From Cellulomonas avistercoris (GTDB lineage Bacteria > Actinomycetota > Actinomycetes > Actinomycetales > Cellulomonadaceae): a stretch of DNA of 56,521 nt. This document shows positions 52,379-56,521 of the stretch, one piece after another; within the stretch, counting starts at the first letter, position 1; each line of letters opens with the position of its first letter. A model generated the notes under the pieces. The model was given only the letters and a program-made list of their open reading frames with translations. It had not been told where the DNA came from and made no database searches. The DNA is taken from contig NZ_JACSQV010000005.1 of NCBI RefSeq assembly GCF_014836445.1, forward strand, positions 167,638-224,158. The letters are read 5' to 3'. Made by a program: the position numbers and the translations under genes.

Positions 52379-53854
52379 ATGACGCCTCACGACCCGACGA
52401 CCGACGGCGGACGCGCGGCGGTCTGGCCGCAGCCGGTGCTCGACCTGCTGGCGCGCGACCCGGACCGGCCCGTCTTCGAGGACGGCGACCGGGTCGTCGG
52501 TGCCGGTGAGACGACCGACGCCGTCGCGCGTGTCGTGGCGGGGCTGCGCGCGGCGGGGGTCGGCCCGGGGGTGGGAGTCGCGCTCGACCTCGGCGTCTCG
52601 CCCGAGGCGTTCGCCGCGACCCTCGCGTCCTTCGCAGTGGGTGCGCGCGTCTGCGGGCTGCCCGCCGGGCTCGCACCGGCGCAGCGTGCCGCGCTGCTCG
52701 CACGCGCCGACATCACGCTCGTCGTCGACGACGAGCGGCTCGCGCACCTCATGGCGTCGCCGCCGGCCGCGTCGGTGGTGGCCGCCGGGCGTCCCGACGA
52801 CGTCGCGCGCGTCACCTGGACCAGCGGCACCAGCGGCCGCCCCAAGGGGTGCGTGCAGACCTACGCCTCGATGACGGGCGCCTGGGCGCCCCACCCTGAG
52901 CAGTGGCCGCCCGCCGTCGCCGCGCTCGCGCCGCGGCTGCAGCGCTACCTCGTCGTCGGCCCGCTCAGCAGCCAGGTGGTGCTCGAGTACGCCGTGCTCA
53001 CCCTGGCCGCGGGCGGCGTCCTGGTCGCGGCGCGGCCGCCCGGCTTCCCCGACGCCATCGTGCGGCACCGCGCGACCGCGAGCGTCATCACCGTCGGCCG
53101 GCTCCACCAGCTCGTGCGCGCGCAGCGCGAGCACCCGGCGGACCTGTCGACCCTGCGGGCGCTGCTCGTCTCCGGGTCGCCGCTGGCGCCGTCCCGCCTC
53201 GCCGAGGCCCTCGACGTGCTGGGCCCCGTCGTGTTCCACGGGTACGGCCAGACCGAGACCGGGATGATCGCGATGGCCACGCCGGCCGAGATGCTGGCCG
53301 ACCCCGCCGCGCTCGCGTCCGTCGGACGCCCGCCGGCGGCCGTCGAGGTGCAGGTCCGGGACGGCGAGCTGCGGGTCCGCACGCCGTCGCAGGCGTCGGC
53401 CTACTGGGGCGACCCGCAGGAGACGGCCGAGGTCTTCGTCGACGGCTGGGTGCGCACGCGCGACCTGGGCGAGCTCGACGAGGACGGCTGGCTCCACCTG
53501 CGCGGCCGCGCGCGCGACGTCGTCATCGTCGACGCGCAGCTCGTGCACGCGGGGGCCGTCGAGCGCGTCCTGGCGCAGGACCCGGCGGTCGCCGAGGCGT
53601 ACGTCGCGGCCCGTCCCGACGACGACACGGGGGAGGCGGTCCACGCGTGGGTCGTGCCCGCCCACGGGTCGGTCCCCGACGTCGACGCGCTGCGCGAGCG
53701 TGTCGCGCGGGCGCTGGGCGACGTCGCCGTGCCCCGCAGCGTCACCCTGGTCGACGGGGTGCCGCTCACCCCGGCCGGGAAGCCCGACAAGTCCGCGCTG
53801 CCCGCCCCGGTCCTCGTCGCGCCGCTGGGAGCGCAGCGCCCGCCGACCCCCTGA
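52379..53854 (+). CDS. Adenylate-forming acyl-CoA ligase (4-coumarate:CoA ligase-like)
   Basis: This 491-residue ANL-superfamily enzyme has the P-loop TWTSGTSGRPKG (146-157), the A5 motif GYGQTE (288-293), the A7 region RTRDLGELDEDGWLHLRGR and catalytic Lys468 in PAGKPDKSAL. The A8 hinge is unusual (VDAQLVHAGAVE, no glycine pair). It should activate a carboxylate as AMP ester and pass it to CoA or another thiol. Beside a tyrosine ammonia-lyase the natural substrate is p-coumarate, but this is inference. It is transcribed divergently from that gene and appears leaderless. Confidence 0.88.
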   Translation: MTPHDPTTDGGRAAVWPQPVLDLLARDPDRPVFEDGDRVVGAGETTDAVARVVAGLRAAGVGPGVGVALDLGVSPEAFAATLASFAVGARVCGLPAGLAPAQRAALLARADITLVVDDERLAHLMASPPAASVVAAGRPDDVARVTWTSGTSGRPKGCVQTYASMTGAWAPHPEQWPPAVAALAPRLQRYLVVGPLSSQVVLEYAVLTLAAGGVLVAARPPGFPDAIVRHRATASVITVGRLHQLVRAQREHPADLSTLRALLVSGSPLAPSRLAEALDVLGPVVFHGYGQTETGMIAMATPAEMLADPAALASVGRPPAAVEVQVRDGELRVRTPSQASAYWGDPQETAEVFVDGWVRTRDLGELDEDGWLHLRGRARDVVIVDAQLVHAGAVERVLAQDPAVAEAYVAARPDDDTGEAVHAWVVPAHGSVPDVDALRERVARALGDVAVPRSVTLVDGVPLTPAGKPDKSALPAPVLVAPLGAQRPPTP

Positions 53855-53935
53855 CGAGCGGTGCTCCCCGTCGCCCGCGGGCAGGCACGACGCGCGACGC
53901 GCACCGGATGACCGGGCTTCCCGGCGGCGCCGGGT

Positions 53936-53941
53936 TACCGT
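53936..53941 (+). promoter_or_regulatory. -10 box of amidase promoter
   Basis: TACCGT lies about 40 nt before the amidase ATG, which has its own AGGAGG site, so this gene has a normal leader. Confidence 0.45.
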
Positions 53942-53981
53942 GCCATGAGGGCGTGCCGCAGACGCGCCGCAGGAGGCCCCC

Positions 53982-56521
53982 ATGTCCCGGAACGCCGTCG
54001 CCGTCGTCGCGTTCGCGCTCCTGAGCGCGCCCCTGGGTGCCGTGTCACCCGCGGCCGCGTCCGTCAGCACCCCGTCGCCCGCCGAGGCGGCCGAGGCGAC
54101 GGTCCAGCTCGCCGACGTCGTGCTCGCCGGGCGTGCGAGCGCCCCGGCCGGGCAGCAGCCCGACGACACGGTCGACCCGGCCGACCTCACCCACGTGGTG
54201 GCCGGTGCGCCGCCGAGCGTCGGGCCGACCGATCGTGTCCTGACCGCGGCGATCCGCACGGACGACGTGCAGACCGTCGGGATGACGTGGCCCGAGGGCA
54301 GCAGCGCGGGCGCCCTCAGCGTCCCGCGCGTGCGGTCGCTGACCGACGGCACGTGGTCCGAGTGGGTCGACCTCGAGGTGGCGGACGACGGGCCCGACGT
54401 CGGCACCGCCGACGCGGAGCACGCCGGCCGCGGCGGCACGGACCCCGTGTGGGTCGGCGACGATGCCGAGGCGGTCCAGCTGTCGTTCAGCGCCTCGGTC
54501 GGCCCGATGGCGACGGCGGGCCTGCGGCTCGCGCTGGTGGGGTCCCCGCAGACCGAGCCCGCGACCGGCAGCGGCGGGATCGGCGCCGGACGCGGTGCCA
54601 CGGTGCCGACGGCCGTCGGCGCGGGCGGCATCATCACCCGCGCGGAGTGGGGTGCGCGCTCGCCGGCCTGCACGCCGGACGTGGCGCGCACGCTGGTCGG
54701 CGGCGTCGTGCACCACACGGCCACGACCAACGCGTACTCCTCGACGGCCGAGGTGATGCAGCAGCTGCGCAACATCCAGGCGTACCACATCGACGGTCGC
54801 GGCTGGTGCGACATCGGCTACAACTTCCTGGTCGACAAGTGGGGCCTGGCGTACGAGGGCCGGGTCGGGTCGCTCGAGAAGGCGGTGATCGGCGTGCACG
54901 CCGGCGGCTTCAACACCGGCACCGTCGGGGTGTCGATGATCGGCACGTACGACGCGCGCCCGTCCGACGCGACCCTGCGCACGGTCGGCAACCTGCTGCG
55001 CTCCAAGCTCGGCCCCTACGGCGTGCGCCTCAACGGCTGGATGACCTACTACACGTCCGGCGGGGAGAACTCGCGGTACGCGAACCAGAACGTCACCCTC
55101 CCGACGGTGTTCGGGCACCGTGACGTGTCGTACACCGCCTGCCCCGGCAACGGCGGGCACGGTGCGCTCGACGCCATCAGGGCGATGGACCCGTACGACG
55201 TCCAGGGTGCGATCCGCGACGTGTGGGCGGCAAGCGGCTACGGCGGCGGCGTCCTCGGGATGCCCGTGTCGTCCGTGATCGGCGGGCTGCGCGGCGGCGG
55301 GCGGTACCAGGTGTTCGAGCGCGGCTCCGTCTACGACGTGCCGGGCATCGGCGCGTCGCTCGTGACGACGGCCTTCGACGCCGCGTGGCCGACCGCCTCG
55401 CGCGAGAACGGCCCGCTCGGCTACCCGGTGTCCGGGCCGTCGACGTCGGCCGACGGCACGGTGACCCAGCGCTTCGAGCGGGGCGTCGTGCTGCAGCTGC
55501 CCGGCCGGTACCCCGTCTCGGTCGCGGACTCCGTGGCTGCGGTGTGGGAGCGCGTCAAGGACGTGCTCGGCAGACCGGTCACGGGCACGCTCACAGGTCT
55601 GCGCGGCGGCGGCATGTTCCAGCTCTTCGAGGGCGGCGGCGTGTACGACGTGCCCGGTCGCGGCACGTTCTACGTGACGTCCGCGTTCGACGCCGTGTGG
55701 CCGCCGTCGTCGCGTGAGAACGGCCCGCTCGGCTATCCCGTCTCCGACCCGGTGCGGGCCTCCGACGGCACGGTCTCGCAGTCCTTCGAGACGGGGACCG
55801 TGGTGCAGCGTCCCGGCGAGGCGCCGCGGTCGTCGACGAGCGCGGTGGACCGGCTGTGGCAGTCGCTGGGCGGTGCGTCGGGAGTGCTCGGCACCCCCGT
55901 GAGCACGACCGTGCCCCTGCGGTCCGGGGGGTACTACCAGCAGTTCACGCGCGGCGCGGTGTACCACTCGCCGGTGGGCGGCACGCGGTACGTGCTGCCG
56001 GAGTTCGACGCCGCGTGGCCGACAGCCACGCGCGAGAACGGCCCGCTCGGCTACCCCGTCTCCGACCCGTTGCCGCTGCGTGACGGCGGCCGCTACCAGT
56101 CCTTCGAGCGTGGGGCGATCTACTCCTCGGGTGCGGGGACGTTCGCGGTGTCGCCGGCGTTCGATGCGGTGTGGCCGTCGAGCCAGCGGGAGAACGGGCC
56201 GTTGGGTTATCCGACGTCGGCGGCGGTGCGGGGTGCCGACGGGACGGTGACGCAGCGCTTCGAGCGTGGTGCGGTCGTGCAGGTCGCGGGTGGTGCGCCG
56301 GTGTCGATGTCGAGCGCGGTCCTGACGGCGTGGACGGCGGCGGGTGGTGCGGGTGGTGCGTTGGGCGCTCCGTTGGGTGGCACGGTGCGGGGGCTGCGTG
56401 ACGGTGGCAGCTACCAGTCGTTCCAGCGTGGGGCGATCTACTCGTCGGGTGCGGGGACGTTCGCGGTGTCGCCGGCGTTCGATGCGGTGTGGCCGTCGAG
56501 CCAGCGGGAGAACGGGCCGTT
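53982..56521 (+). CDS. Secreted N-acetylmuramoyl-L-alanine amidase (PGRP) with LGFP repeats, cut by window end
   Basis: A Sec signal peptide (cleavage after about residue 26, SPAAAS) leads to a spacer domain. A type 2 amidase/PGRP domain follows (about 217-395), with presumed zinc ligands His244 (VVHHT), His379 (FGHRD) and Cys387 (TACPG) or equivalents. Then come alternating LGFP-type repeats of about 53 residues with ENGPLGYP cores, which anchor proteins to the actinobacterial wall. It probably cleaves peptidoglycan stem peptides. The frame is open at the window end. The ATG follows AGGAGG. Late repeats are nearly identical in DNA and use different codons. Confidence 0.92.
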   Translation, partial: MSRNAVAVVAFALLSAPLGAVSPAAASVSTPSPAEAAEATVQLADVVLAGRASAPAGQQPDDTVDPADLTHVVAGAPPSVGPTDRVLTAAIRTDDVQTVGMTWPEGSSAGALSVPRVRSLTDGTWSEWVDLEVADDGPDVGTADAEHAGRGGTDPVWVGDDAEAVQLSFSASVGPMATAGLRLALVGSPQTEPATGSGGIGAGRGATVPTAVGAGGIITRAEWGARSPACTPDVARTLVGGVVHHTATTNAYSSTAEVMQQLRNIQAYHIDGRGWCDIGYNFLVDKWGLAYEGRVGSLEKAVIGVHAGGFNTGTVGVSMIGTYDARPSDATLRTVGNLLRSKLGPYGVRLNGWMTYYTSGGENSRYANQNVTLPTVFGHRDVSYTACPGNGGHGALDAIRAMDPYDVQGAIRDVWAASGYGGGVLGMPVSSVIGGLRGGGRYQVFERGSVYDVPGIGASLVTTAFDAAWPTASRENGPLGYPVSGPSTSADGTVTQRFERGVVLQLPGRYPVSVADSVAAVWERVKDVLGRPVTGTLTGLRGGGMFQLFEGGGVYDVPGRGTFYVTSAFDAVWPPSSRENGPLGYPVSDPVRASDGTVSQSFETGTVVQRPGEAPRSSTSAVDRLWQSLGGASGVLGTPVSTTVPLRSGGYYQQFTRGAVYHSPVGGTRYVLPEFDAAWPTATRENGPLGYPVSDPLPLRDGGRYQSFERGAIYSSGAGTFAVSPAFDAVWPSSQRENGPLGYPTSAAVRGADGTVTQRFERGAVVQVAGGAPVSMSSAVLTAWTAAGGAGGALGAPLGGTVRGLRDGGSYQSFQRGAIYSSGAGTFAVSPAFDAVWPSSQRENGP
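56093..56521 (+). repeat. Near-identical DNA repeats within the amidase gene
   Basis: The segment 56093-56203 recurs at 56411-56521 (offset 318 nt, two repeat units), with only a few mismatches and an identical stretch covering most of the last 85 bases. From about 56115 the codons shift from C-ending toward T/G-ending forms (GGT, TTG, GAT). This is compatible with recent duplication or conversion of repeats. The window ends inside the copy. Confidence 0.85.

Noticed and set aside
53855..53981. Possible riboswitch upstream of the wall amidase, as ydaO elements often precede such genes
   Set aside because: Only short GC hairpins are present; no ydaO or other consensus is visible.
54045..55967. 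640-codon minus-strand open frame opposite the amidase
   Set aside because: The plus-strand frame has a signal peptide, PGRP motifs and LGFP repeats; the minus frame is low complexity.
56093..56521. CRISPR array suggested by the regular repeats
   Set aside because: The repeats are in frame, encode LGFP protein motifs and lack short unique spacers.

Overview
The window is a very high-GC actinobacterial chromosome segment. Synteny and protein types fit Micrococcales, most likely Cellulomonas or a close relative; this is inferred from gene content, since no database could be searched. Evidence includes the fabF-acpP-fabH-fabD-FasR-aceE-DUF3052-AhpE order shared with mycobacteria and streptomycetes, a BldC gene, DUF3145/DUF3052 proteins, GTG starts, GTGA/ATGA overlaps and many genes that look leaderless (TANNNT 6-7 nt before the start codon). 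The first 33 bases are all C and look like a contig edge or artefact.

Layout. 1-4.3 kb: an MDR oxidoreductase and a divergent TetR regulator sharing tandem palindromes, then dusB and a YbdK-type carboxylate-amine ligase. 4.4-11.3 kb: an alpha-glucoside unit, with a GH13 glucosidase and LacI regulator on the minus strand and a binding lipoprotein plus two permeases on the plus strand. 11.4-15.1 kb: dgt (apparently frameshifted near its 3' end), a YCII protein and dnaG. 15-21.6 kb: a transglutaminase, small membrane and conserved proteins, a phosphoesterase, two PAP2 phosphatases, tRNA-Asn, a CAT-anticodon tRNA and an ECF42-type sigma/YCII pair. 21.8-24.3 kb: a DUF1206 protein, bldC behind a GEMM (cyclic-di-GMP-I) riboswitch, def and a DUF3145 protein. 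24.5-27.6 kb: an extracytosolic flavin module (FMN-binding lipoprotein, RnfD/NqrB-like membrane protein with an FNR domain, ApbE). 28-38 kb: the type II fatty-acid operon with its PucR-type regulator, aceE, DUF3052, peroxiredoxin and tRNA-Val. 38-43.6 kb: a Zn-dehydrogenase, Nif3/zinc-ribbon/phosphatase genes, yaaA, a tautomerase-like protein and rnpB.

43.6-53.9 kb is the most unusual part. A two-component system follows a tightly coupled minus-strand operon encoding a tyrosine-type ammonia-lyase, a flavin monooxygenase, an FMN hydroxyacid oxidase, a P450-like protein with a degenerate heme loop, and a CPA2 antiporter. An adenylate-forming ligase is divergent from it, across a 62-bp AT-rich divergent promoter containing a palindromic operator. 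I read this as a small hydroxycinnamate-type pathway of unknown product. The window ends inside a secreted PGRP-type amidase with LGFP repeats.
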